From the NCBI GenBank assembly GCA_963971405.1, contig OZ020488.1:6265261-6329260 (forward strand): DNA of 64,000 bases, given 5' to 3'. This stretch comes from Psococerastis gibbosa. Lineage: Eukaryota; Arthropoda; Insecta; Psocodea; Psocidae. The position numbers and the translations under genes were made by a program. Of the stretch, positions 53,846 to 63,848 are shown in pieces. The first letter of the stretch is position 1. Each line of letters begins with the position of its first letter. The notes under the pieces are model-generated. The model made no database searches and had not been told where the DNA came from. It was given only the letters and a program-made list of their open reading frames with translations.

Positions 53846-54469
53846 ACCTAAATCGTGCAAGGCAAGCGACCTATTGCGTGTTGTTAACATTAATAACAAC
53901 TACAATATATGTGAATTTAAATGAAATAGGAAAGTAAAAATAGAAAATATATTTCTACTCCAACGAGCTAAGCCCAAGCATTTCTGCGATGTGCTGTAAA
54001 GGAGCGTTTTTAGCATACATAAGTCAAGGTCTGTAATGCAAGGAAATAGGTATGACAACATCCTAACTGGATTCACTCATGACTGGGAAGAATTCACTAG
54101 CGCGTTATACTCTATTCTGCTAGTTTATTAATTCACGAGTCATCACTTATAATGCTATATCTACGATTATAAAGTACGGGAGATAACCCAAAAAGTTTTG
54201 ACTTCGGCTAGGTTTTCAATGATAAGGTGCTCATAAATTCGGATTCACCCCAAACAAAATTGAGATTTTTTTCACCATTATGATTATAAATGGGTTTATT
54301 GTAATTAATTTTAATTACACATGTGTACAGGATTTTAAATGTTTGTAACAATAATAATAAATATAAAAAACGGCAAATGTACTAAAATTTACCGCTATTC
54401 TAATAACTAATTAAAATTCATTTTTTTAATCGATAGTCCCCCTATTGCGTTATCAATAAATAAAAAATG
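53846..54469. other. No gene recognised
   Basis: AT-rich. AACTACAATATATGTGAATT (53896) is an R850-like scrap. No motif. Confidence 0.35.
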
Positions 54470-55430
54470 TGCTCTACGTAAATAAATAATGACTTTTTGT
54501 TCTATTATACTAAGCGAACCTGCACTCAACTAGGAAGGCCCAGGACCACCTGCTTTACATGCCCTCCGAACAGTGGCGGCTCGTCCATAAGGGCACTGGG
54601 GCTACAGCCCTCCCATAATTTTACAGGCAAACAAAGTAATTTCCTTTTAATAATAATAATAAAATAATAATATACTATTCTGAAGAAAAATGCAACTGCT
54701 ACAATTCGGCTATGCTATGTGCGTGCTCTGGGCAACTTGGGGCAATTTTCAATTTAGCCCCGGGTCGCCATGGCAACCGAGTCAGGCAAAAGTTAAGAAG
54801 ATCGTTCGCACCATTGAAAAGGTGTACACAACTTCTCTCTTATGGACCTTGCAATGCAATTCATGCCATATGCATTTTTACATGGGCAGCGGGGCAGCGC
54901 CCCAAAAATGACTTTAAATGTTTCGTATTGATAATAACGTTGAATATTGGTATTTTTTTTAAATCATAATTATAAGAGTTATTTTTGAGAAGAGTTTCAC
55001 TATTTTGTCATGACTGATGATTATTATAAAATTTTTCAAAGAAGAATTTTTGACTAGGGAAGTCAGGTTCTGCCCAACGGGCAGGCAGGGTAATGTAAAC
55101 AAATATTACAAAAATGTAAACAGCGAGTGATAGACTTGTTTGCCACATCGAAATGCCGAAGAATCTATTTGATATTCAAGTAGTGGTAAGTTATATGCTA
55201 TTACTTTATTACAATTCGTTGCCCCACCATTTTGATACACCACGAGCCGCCACTGCCTCCGAAGCATGAAATGAAAATGAAAGAAAATGTAGTAAGTGTG
55301 CGGGACTCGAACAAACAACCTTTCGGGTGAAAATTGGAGTCAGTACCACTACTGTATATGTCCTGAGGAGAGATGAGAGGTTAGCTTCCACTAAGGATAT
55401 TTTTTGAATTTCTGCCACGTCTTTATCAAG
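54470..55430 (-). repeat. SINE S1, copy b, split by a hAT MITE
   Basis: Minus-strand SINE: ATGACTTTTTGTTCTATTAT, ACTCAACTAGGAAGGCCC and TTTACATGCCCTCCGAA lie left of the hAT element; GCATGAAATGAAAATGAAAG and GTGCGGGACTCGAACAAACA (a B box on the minus strand) lie right. The piece to 55430 includes a possible tRNA-like head. Confidence 0.65.
54571..55256. mobile_element. hAT MITE (686 bp)
   Basis: CAGTGGCGGCTCGTCC at the left and ACGAGCCGCCACTG at the right are inverted ends. CCTCCGAA is duplicated exactly at 54563-54570 and 55257-55264, the 8-bp target duplication of hAT elements. The frames at 54690-54969 have no transposase motif, so it is non-autonomous. Confidence 0.88.
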
Positions 55431-56009
55431 GGGTAAGAAAGACGTGGCTGGCAGGTGCCGCCAGAAATTCAGACAGCGAATGTCCCATTTCTCTTATATA
55501 GAACTAAAAAAAACTGAACAAATCAATGAAGTTTGAGGTATGGTCACCCCAAATACAATGAAGACCGAGGGCGAAGCAAACAAAAAACAGATATGAGAAA
55601 AATAATCAGATAATGGACTCAAAGAGTTTTTTTAAAAGCTTATGACGAATTACAAATGTCCTGAAATGCTGTTGACAGGGCGATTTGATTTAAACTAAAA
55701 ACACGACTGAGTGGATTCCTGTGATTTACAAAATACTGCCCTCCCCCCTTCCCCACGGCTCACCGGGTTTACTCTGGGTCAGCAATTTTTGTGATTGCTT
55801 CACAAGCCCACATCGCTGATAAAACTCATCTTCCATTAACATACGGCAGCAATTTGAGTTATATATTGCATTATTATGCGTAAGACGTTGAGGTCATAAG
55901 GCTGAGGATAAGAAACGGAACATACTTCAGCCATCAGATGAGGAACGAATAGTTTTTAAGGAGATTCGTCTCCTTATTGAGACGACGACCAATGTTCGAC
56001 TTATATATA
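55431..56009. other. No gene recognised
   Basis: Contains a small inverted pair CCACGTCTTT/AAGACGTGG near 55413-55450. (TA)n and (TATG)n microsatellites lie at 56002-56033. Confidence 0.35.
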
Positions 56010-56540
56010 TATATATGTATGTATGTATGTATATCGAATTTAGGAAACACTCTAACTTCCGTAAATATTATCCGATTTTGATGAAACTTGGCACAAAAAT
56101 GGATCTTACAAATGTCTTGATCGAGTTCGTTAACCAGCTAAATCCATCATTTTGTTCCAAGATGCTGGTCGATTGAAACTTTATAAAATTCATATCTCAG
56201 TTAATATTGGTCGTAGAGGAATGAAATAAAATCTGACTGAAAGGCCGTATTATTATCTACGATAATGGTAATAAACACTTTTTACGACAAATCAACGATT
56301 TCAAGATGGCGTCCAGTCAAAGTGAAAATAATGTGATACATAATTAAAAGATCATAGTCGTCAATGTGGTTCAAAATTTTGAACACAAGAGTGTTTTGTG
56401 TATTGATGTGATCGGGAAAGGAATTAAGTATTTTTTATTTTTATTACATAAACAGCGTAGAGGAAAAGCGGGGTCTGCACTTGCATGGAATCTCCCTACA
56501 CCTGATCAACCAGAGCCGAAAGGGATTTTTGTATTACAGA
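56010..56540 (+). repeat. Repeat Z2
   Basis: CTAACTTCCGTAAATATTAT, GATTTTGATGAAACTTGGCA, AACGATTTCAAGATGGCGTC, then GAACACAAGAGTGTTTTGTG, CAGCGTAGAGGAAAAGCGGG and GAGCCGAAAGGGATTTTT. This is the reverse orientation of Z1 with one copy of the terminal block instead of two. Confidence 0.65.
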
Positions 56541-57012
56541 AACATGCCATTTCGTCAGTAGACAGTATGTTCGAAAAATAGCTTTTTGCACTACAGAATC
56601 ATGCTATTTCTTCAATGAACCAATGGAAAGACATATACGGGATTCAACCATCCTTTCAGTGGCTCTCAAGTGCATTTTCCAGTACCGGGAAATTCGATAC
56701 ATCTCCCTCCCCCCCCCCTTTCCTATCCAACACTTCAACCGTCTTTTTCCTGTTGTTACTCCTCTCCCAGCAGCTTTTCCGTCTGCATTTTGACATGAAA
56801 CGCTTATTTCCGCTGCGGAATGGTGAAATCAATTCGGTAAATATGAAGCGTCAACCCTATTATTATCAGCAGTGTGGACCTGTCAACTAGCAGCAACATT
56901 TTTCACTTCATACTGTCAATTTTTACGACAATTGAATTTGTGTTATCATATTGAAACGCGTTTTTGACGGGAGAAGTCAGAAAAGAATTTTCTTTTAGTT
57001 TGGTTTACGATT
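56541..57012. other. No gene recognised
   Basis: Spacer with a C run (56710-56718). The frame 56615-56890 is a chance frame across it. Confidence 0.3.
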
Positions 57013-57877
57013 AAAAGAACCGGTCCGAGGTTACTCGAACATGCCTTCCAATTAATCAATTAGTAGATAGTGAAAATGTACTTTAGTACTTTCATGGTAA
57101 ATAATTTTCCTATAGTTAAATTTCGGACATCTCGGGGGGGGGGGGGGGGTCCATCTGACGTCACTGGAGGTGAGGTAAATTCTAGACAGGTCAGACATTA
57201 CAGTACATTACCACACAGCAATAATGGCAGGGCACGCAATGCATTTGAGCGTAAATGTTCATTTTTCAAAAACAATTTTTTTTGCACAAACCAAATAGTT
57301 TCTTGGGAAAGCAACGTGTCCGGTTTCGTTACTCAATTTAACACCTAAAACATGCCTGAAGGTAGAAATCATCGATAGAAAGGTTTCACAGAAAAATTAT
57401 ATTTTAGTAATTTTTCATTAAAATTTAGTTATTTTTATTTTTTTACCCCCAGAAGCAAACTATCGAGGACCAAGCGACCCCCCGCATTTTGTTAACATTA
57501 ATAACGACTACAATATATGTGAATTTAAAAGAAAGCGTTGGAGCAGTTTTTGAGAAACAATGATGTTTTTAGACGTTTTTTTGGGATTAAAATCCCCCCA
57601 AATTGAGTTAGCACAAAATAAAAAAAATGGTCTCGAGGCATGTTTTTGTGAACCTACATGCAAAATTTCATCAAAATCGGCCGAGTAGTTTGCCCGGAAA
57701 TAGATGAACAGACAGACAGACAGACAGCCAGACAGAGCGACAGACAGACATTTCGTAAAAACCACTTTTTCGGGTTCCTGGGACCTCAAAACGTGTAATT
57801 CCGTTGAAATCTCGGAATCGAAATTTTCGACCATCACAAAGCTTTCCTCATACTACGTATAAATTGGAAAGCAAAAA
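57013..57877 (-). mobile_element. R850 copy f, full length
   Basis: 865 bp from AAAGAACCGGTCCGAGGTTA to TAAATTGGAAAGCAAAAA, reverse of copies d and e. It has a long (ACAG)n-type stretch at 57709-57750 and a G run at 57135-57149. Confidence 0.8.
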
Positions 57878-58499
57878 GAGTGGGTTCTCATAAGAATTGG
57901 AATCTGGGTGGTACTTACTTGTGGGTGTTGCCTCTCGCATTATGGCAATTTTTGAACGACAAAAGTATAGGTCGTAAGATTAAACTCTACTACTCTTACA
58001 TCTAGGAATGTTTGTTTGCTTTCCAATGCCTACTTTCAGAATTTCTGCTTTAAGCAACCCTGTCAGCCAGGCGGGGGACTAAGTCTGTTTCTTAACTTGA
58101 GCCCCCCTTTATATTGGTATATATAACACTGACATTAAATTAACTTTGGTTCAAGAGGTAACCTCCTCGTTATAACAGAAATTAGAGGATATAGAAAAAC
58201 TGGGCTAGGCGAGATTTTCTACATCCTCTAATTTCGGTTGAGACACCCACAATTTATAAATACATACAGTGATTTTGGAGTGACAAAAGTCAGGACATGT
58301 AAGCTGGCCATTCACCAGGGCTCCAAACGGACTCGCGCCAAGCCAAATGGCGCGTCCTGTTCCATTTGGCGTTAGCGCCATTTAGAGGGGTCATCACGAC
58401 TATGCTGAACCAGTCGCTCCAAATCTTTCAAATTGTACAGTGTAAAAGTACCTCTTCCATATCGTCACACTGTACAATTTGAAGTGGTACGAACTCTGA
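57878..58499. other. Spacer with small inverted repeats
   Basis: An S3 fragment (58025-58110), a short palindrome TTAGAGGAT/ATCCTCTAA (58184 and 58215) and a pair TTCAAATTGTACAGTGT/ACACTGTACAATTTGAA (58427 and 58467). No gene. Confidence 0.4.
58427..58484. repeat. Perfect 17-bp inverted repeat
   Basis: TTCAAATTGTACAGTGT and its exact complement are separated by 24 bases. It may be the smallest fold-back element in the window or a hairpin; no duplicated flank was seen. Confidence 0.5.
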
Positions 58500-58660
58500 C
58501 TTTCCCCCAATAGTATGTTGGTTCCAGCCCCACACTGGCTACATTTTAAGGCCATGCATCGGAGGGCATGTAAAGGAGGCGGTTCCGGGGCCTTCCTGGT
58601 TCAGTTCAAGGGGGTGCTTTATTGTCCGAACTCTGCTAGCATAACGCTCTATTTTTCTTT
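58500..58660 (+). repeat. SINE S1, copy c
   Basis: GGTTCCAGCCCCACACTGG (a decayed B box), GCATCGGAGGGCATGTAAAG, GCGGTTCCGGGGCCTTCC and CAAGGGGGTGCTTTATTG follow the S1 order. Confidence 0.6.
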
Positions 58661-58681
58661 ACATGTCTCTCCTAGCGAGCC

Positions 58682-58800
58682 TTGGCGATCATCATAGCAA
58701 TTTGAACCTTAGAGACTGCTGCTCTAAAATAGGAACTCGTGCTTTTGTCTAGCCAATGCCTCAGCTTTTTTAACGAGGATGTCCTTCTTCTTCTTCTTCT
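58682..58800 (-). mobile_element. LINE C-terminal fragment
   Basis: GCGATCATCATAGCAATTTG and GAGACTGCTGCTCTAAAA match 50040-50085, coding on the minus strand for RAAVSKVQIAMMIA. A (TTC)n run (58786-58800) follows. Confidence 0.5.
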
Positions 58801-59519
58801 CTTTCCTTAGATTGTAACACACAGAAGGCGATGCCCCCCCCTCAAATGGCAGAAAGAATGTCCGTTTCCGTTTCTAAAAAAGGGTATATTGTAGCAGGAT
58901 GGAGGACAATGAATGAATGCTGTGATGTAGATATGATCGGAGAGTGTCAAAGAATTGGTCACATGCAATTGACCAGCCAGACAGGGTCAACAGCTAGTTC
59001 CCATCGATCTCCGCCAATCAACGCTCATACACCAGCTAAACAAACACAGTCATTTCAGAAAATATCTCGGCTAACGAATATCCAACCTTTTTTCGTCTGT
59101 TTCCATTGCAGCCCCCCTCCCCCGCCCGGATATTTATAGTAGATGGTATTGAACTTTGCAGACGTGCCACCTTTTAGCACTGTGGTATCACAGCGCCCCT
59201 CCCCCCCCCCTTAAAAATTGCCTTTCTCCAAAAGTTTTCTAAGTGAAAATTCTTGTGTGAGGGCTTTGAAAATCAGATCCGAATCTTTCTGTATGATGAA
59301 AAGCACCACTATCCACTTTGTCCGGAGGCAACTTGGTGTTGTGGTTGTCCGCTAGGTGTATTTAGTCTCACTCGCCTTCAGGTATCAGGGAAGAGTGAGA
59401 CATACACTATATTCTCGCTTTAACGAGCCCCGAAATGCGTTTGGCTACCACGCTGGTCCCCTGTATTAACTTAACTCGACTCTTAACTACGGATTACTAT
59501 TTTACATTGTGAACAACCC
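58801..59519. other. No gene recognised
   Basis: The plus-strand frame 58831-59139 has no domain I recognise and ends in a C run; I do not support it as a gene. A second C run lies at 59199-59210. Confidence 0.35.
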
Positions 59520-59760
59520 TATTGTGCGCAGCGCATAAGATGGCTGGGACACTTCGTAAGAAGGTCAGACGACCGCATGCCTAAAAAGATGTACAAAGCA
59601 AGCATGACAGGGAAACGACTGGCCGGACGTCCTCGAAAACACTGGAAGCGGTGAGTTGGAAACGGTGAAACTGGGAGTCCGTAGATGGTGGAGCGTTGTA
59701 CAAACCCAGATGACTGTTGCCGCTCATCAATGGCTGTACAGCCAGAAGCAGAAGAAGAAT
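59520..59760 (+). mobile_element. LINE C-terminal fragment (RTE-like)
   Basis: CAQRIRWLGHFVRRSDDRMP then KKMYKASMTGKRLAGRPRKH is a clean LINE C-terminus; a stop follows WK. Downstream DNA (GTAGATGGTGGAGCG, AGCAGAAGAAGAA) matches the family at 15530, 18520 and 19085 and ends in a GAA tail. Confidence 0.7.
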
Positions 59761-60429
59761 ACCCCATTGCGTATAAATCTCGAACGCCATGGCTCCAGTC
59801 CACAAGCAAGCCCTAAGGTTAATCAAAGAATAGCTGAAAGAATAAACAAGCCCCGAACCTCCCCCATGAAAAATGTACTCGCTCCCACAACAACCCTTAA
59901 TCTCGACAAACGTGCCCAATCAAACATGAAGCCTATACCGCTACTTTTCGTCAATGCACCTCTGTTATCACCAAGAACACCCAACCTGAGACAAGTCACG
60001 AACCCAAGCAGACCACTACATTGATGTTGCATTCCTTTTATCTATGGTCTGGTAGTAAACGTGGCGGCAGCCGCACCTACAGTTGATAAAAGTAACAATA
60101 CCGTACCTAAAACAGCCAGGTATGTGACCTATTTCCAGCAGTAAGGTCATTTAGGGTACAATATAAGCCTAGGGTATAAATTGAAAATGGTTGGACTGGA
60201 GAAGGTAATAAGATAATAGACTTTAAGGCAAAGAATTGCTATTGGCATTGTTTGGGGAAACACAGTGCTTCTTATTGGAAATAATGGCATGCAGTCCAAG
60301 AAATTTGAACGTTGAACACCCGACTTTTTCCTAAATATGTCTAATGGCGTCAAAGACCGTATAAATTTTACAGTTTGCCAAATCTACTGGACTGCTGGGA
60401 GTCACCTTGATTTTTCTGCTGTGACGCTA
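59761..60429. other. No gene recognised
   Basis: The frame 59656-60024 extends past the LINE end without motifs. Nothing else assigned. Confidence 0.3.
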
Positions 60430-60590
60430 GCCCGTGCCCAGGATTTTATTGGGGGGGGGGGGGGGGACAAGAACCAACTTTTTTATAATATGATACATCC
60501 GTAGTAATTTTAGTAGTATTAGCTAAAACTCTTACATTATTTATTATTTTCTTAATCAAATTTGGGGGGGGGCATGACCCTTACTCAACT
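60430..60590 (-). repeat. G-run repeat W, copy 1
   Basis: GCCCGTGCCCAGGATTTTAT, a G run of about 16 (60450-60465), then (on the minus strand) ACTACGGATGTATCATA, TTAGCTAATACTACT and ATAATAAATAATGTAAGA. The same blocks occur in plus orientation at 63849-64000. Confidence 0.5.
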
Positions 60591-60934
60591 CTGCGTAGTT
60601 TTACTGTAGCAGGACATAATTTTGAGCGTGTTAGTTCTCTCCCCTATTTAAAGCACTCTAAAACGACCTAATTGACAACAGCAAGGCCGTCAACAGAATA
60701 GGTAGTAGGTGCCACGTCACTACCTCAAAGCCAAATACAGGAGCTAATAAATTATATGAGGCCATTATTTCCTAGCCTAATGGACAGTACTGCTGCCGGT
60801 AGTGTGTAATCAAGCAGTAAGGAAATGAGTAACTATACCTAGCTATAGTTTATTAGGTATTTAACTCATCATTATGCAAGCATGGTAACTTTATGGGACA
60901 GCAGTACTCGTACTATATACAATATATATGCCGG
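60591..60934. other. No gene recognised
   Basis: Spacer of about 340 bp. Confidence 0.3.
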
Positions 60935-61112
60935 CCGCCTTACCAAGTTGAATCTAGCGGACCAGAGCAGGTTCAAAGATGCAGATAACTTGGTAGTGTG
61001 CACAGTGCCGATAGGGAAACATGGTAGGACTTGTCCTGGTCACCTCCGAACTAATCGTGTGACTTCACTGCGTTTCCCAAGTGGTTCGGAATCCACTATA
61101 ATCAGGAGGTCC
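60935..61112 (-). repeat. Interspersed repeat S3, internally deleted
   Basis: CCGCCTTACCAAGTTGAATC, AACTTGGTAGTGTGCACAGT, TCCTGGTCACCTCCGAACTA and AATCCACTATAATCAGGAGG match the S3 minus strand; the middle part with the GCGCGTTATCATG region is missing. Confidence 0.5.
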
Positions 61113-62224
61113 CCTGTCCTATGGGCCCACACCGTGGCCTGGGACTGTGTCCAACCATACTACTTCTACTAACTATATACAATATACTACTCAGAGGCGT
61201 AAAGTTTTAGAATGATGGCGGGGGAAAAACTAAGTAGACCTTATGACGTCATCAGGCAGGATAAGGAAAAATTGAAAATATAAGAGAGAAAAAATAGTAG
61301 GGTTTTACGCATTTTAATAGTAGTAAAGTATAGCTCTTTAGATTTAACAAAGCTAAAAAAGGAATGCCTATATTCATATTGCTGCAAAGGGGACCATGAA
61401 GTATGAACCACGTCTTATAATGCTCGAGGCAGGGGGGGGGGGGCAAGTTGGACCGTGCCATTACTACTACCGGACTACTATAGGAGGGCATTTGGAGCCT
61501 TATAAAAATCGAATAAACTCTGTGTGTGTGATCCAAGTGCCATCATATCGTGGTCGGGTGGCTCTTGAGCCTCTTTCACTCTTTGACTTATTGGGTGCGG
61601 CTCTTCCCTATATGACCGGTTCTATACACAAAAATTAAAAAGGCAATGAACATAGCACATCCTGTTGGAAATAGTTATGGTAAAACGTTGGATTTGGCGA
61701 AAGCGTACTGAAGCGCTACCTGAGTAATTACGTGTTACCCCCTCAAGCCGAAGAGTGGGAGGGTGGCACATCAAACTATTATAAATAAAACAATTTTTAA
61801 AATGCATACATGAGCATACTTTTTTTCTGCTTTTGCTGGTATCTACAATGGCCTTTTTCTTCGCGGCTTCACCTCTGCGTCAGTTGTAAAATTATAAATA
61901 CTTTAGTACCACGTTTTTGCTAATTATAGTTTAAAGTACAATAAAAACTGGTAAGTTTAACGAACAGGCTACTCGAATCAGTTGGAAGTGAAGGCCGGAG
62001 CGTTTAATGGGGCTTCAAATCAACTGCAGCCAATTATCGCCGACACCGCACTCTGTCTCGCTTGATGGCACAATGTTGTCATATAACACCACTCCAGCCT
62101 ACACCAAGATGTACGCCTTTCGTAAATAAATAAATGAGGAGTATGCATGCAAAAGGCGATTTGTCACTAGAAACTGTAAATACAAGAGAGACAAAAGACG
62201 TCTGCAGGGAATTCCTATCCCTTC
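61113..62224. other. No gene recognised
   Basis: About 1.1 kb. A G run lies at 61431-61442. Frames at 61252-61638 and 61622-61807 lack motifs. The region differs from all repeats I tracked, so it may be unique sequence. Confidence 0.35.
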
Positions 62225-62661
62225 AATAAACAAAAAATAAAAAAAACTTAGAGTTTTAGAAAAACTTGTTATAACAACCCGAATTAGTAAAGTCCAAATA
62301 ATCGTTAAGAAATTAACTTTGTCTAAGAAACCCACTTGTGTTAGTATAAAACCCTGAGCGCTTTCGGCAAGAACTGCCATCTACAGAGGGAAACCCACTA
62401 GCACAGTTACACCTTATCTGCGATTTGAGACTTGCTCATGCATGCATCTTCTCCTCGAGTTGAGCAAGTCTCAAATCGCAGATAAGGTGTAACTGTGCTA
62501 GTGGGTTTCCCTCTTGCCGAAAGCGCTCAGGGTTTTATACTAACACAAGTGGGTTTCTTAAACAAAGTTAATTTCTTAACGATTATTTGGGTTTTACTAA
62601 TTCGGGTTGTTATAACAAGTTTTTCTAAAACTCTAAGTTTTTTTTATTTTTTGTTTATTAA
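62225..62661. mobile_element. Large fold-back of two P-family units
   Basis: Two ~215-bp arms, head to head, meet at about 62440-62460 (GCATGCATCTTCTCCTCGAG). The outer ends AATAAACAAAAAATAAAA and complement match exactly. The left arm carries a 15-bp segment (GAACTGCCATCTACA) that the right arm lacks. CTATCCCTTCAA occurs at 62215-62226 and again at 62704-62715. A single unit is at 48567. No coding sequence. Confidence 0.75.
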
Positions 62662-62715
62662 AATGAAATACCACGAAGTCACGAGTAATCTAATTATTTA
62701 TGTCTATCCCTTCAA

Positions 62716-62929
62716 AAATTATGACTTTCATGACTACCTAAGTAAAAAATTATGACCAATTTATGGCCAAAAATTTGCATATACGCAATATTGTCCATGT
62801 GTCAATCCATGTGGCAATCGCCTAAGAGAAGGCACTCTAACCAAACCAAGGCGTCAGGCCTGGCCAGCCGGCTGTAATTAGATTGGCCAATCTATAAATG
62901 TATGGATCTAATAAAAGATAACAATGGTG
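62716..62929. other. No gene recognised
   Basis: Short spacer. Confidence 0.3.
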
Positions 62930-63310
62930 TAACGGTTAGGGCGTCCCCCTTAAGCGACGCACAGCAGCAAGGCTCGGCCGCTGTGACAAGAGCACGAGGG
63001 CAAATCAACGAGGACATCCGAGCGGAGATGCAAGTAGCACCGATCACCGATAAAGTCAGGGACTGGGGGGGGGGGGGGGGTGCGGCCATACGCTAAGAAG
63101 AGAAGATGGACACCTGCTACAGCGTGTGAGGGACTACACGGAGGAGGGCCCAAGACCTATAGGACGACCGAGGATGCCCCTTGAACGAAAGTGAGGTACG
63201 ACCTCAGGACCCTCGGTCTCTCGCCGGATGATTCCCAAAACAGAAACACCTGCAAATTTAAGATCCGTGCCGCCGACCCCGTGGGAGAGATAAGGGGCCG
63301 TTAAAGTAAA
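62930..63310 (+). mobile_element. LINE C-terminal fragment
   Basis: NEDIRAEMQVAPITDKVR (63009 on) is followed, past a G run (63064-63080), by a REDGHLLQRVRDYTEEGP-like segment and by VRYDLRTLGLSPDDSQNRNT with IRAADPVGE in other frames. This is a LINE C-terminus with several frame breaks, the same family as 50790-50990. Confidence 0.6.
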
Positions 63311-63848
63311 GTAACTCTCAACTCCGCACATAGGGTATAACTGAATATCAAACAGTATTAGAGTAAAATTAATTGTTAAAAAAAAAAAAAAATGCATTGT
63401 TTGCACTTTTGAACACTTATTTTCAAAAATATTTTTGGCCGGTCAGAATTCTAGTGCCACGACTTTATTTTCCGCCAAAATTCAAATCAATTTTAATTTA
63501 ACGTAGTAAGCTGGAAAAGTACTTTTGTTTCATTAATATACATAAAATGTGACCTTTTATGAAAAATATGACTGCGAATATCAATACATAATACATCTAC
63601 ATTAAGGGTTGTAATATTTTAATTAATTAAATAAATTAAATTAATTTACGCGTTTTGCACCAAACTAATATTTGTATTTTGTAGCAGTCAAGTCAATGCG
63701 AAGATTCCAGTGATACCACCAACTAAAAAACTATTTTTATACTGTATGAATATTATTAAATCGCCCTAGGCCCTTATCTCGCTGTACCCGTATTATTATT
63801 ATTATTTCAATAAAGACTTTATTATTATTATAGAATTCAATGGTTTTC
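63311..63848. other. No gene recognised
   Basis: AT-rich spacer; an ATTATT microsatellite with AATAAAGACTTTATTATT (63791-63830) may be a LINE tail. Confidence 0.35.

Noticed and set aside
53283-56540. Z1/Z2 as one large DNA transposon with 550-bp inverted repeats
   Set aside because: The interior is fully explained by a SINE and a hAT MITE plus spacer, and no target duplication was found outside the pair.
62225-62661. Hammerhead ribozyme in the P unit
   Set aside because: I looked for the CTGATGA core with a paired GAAA segment on both strands and did not find it.
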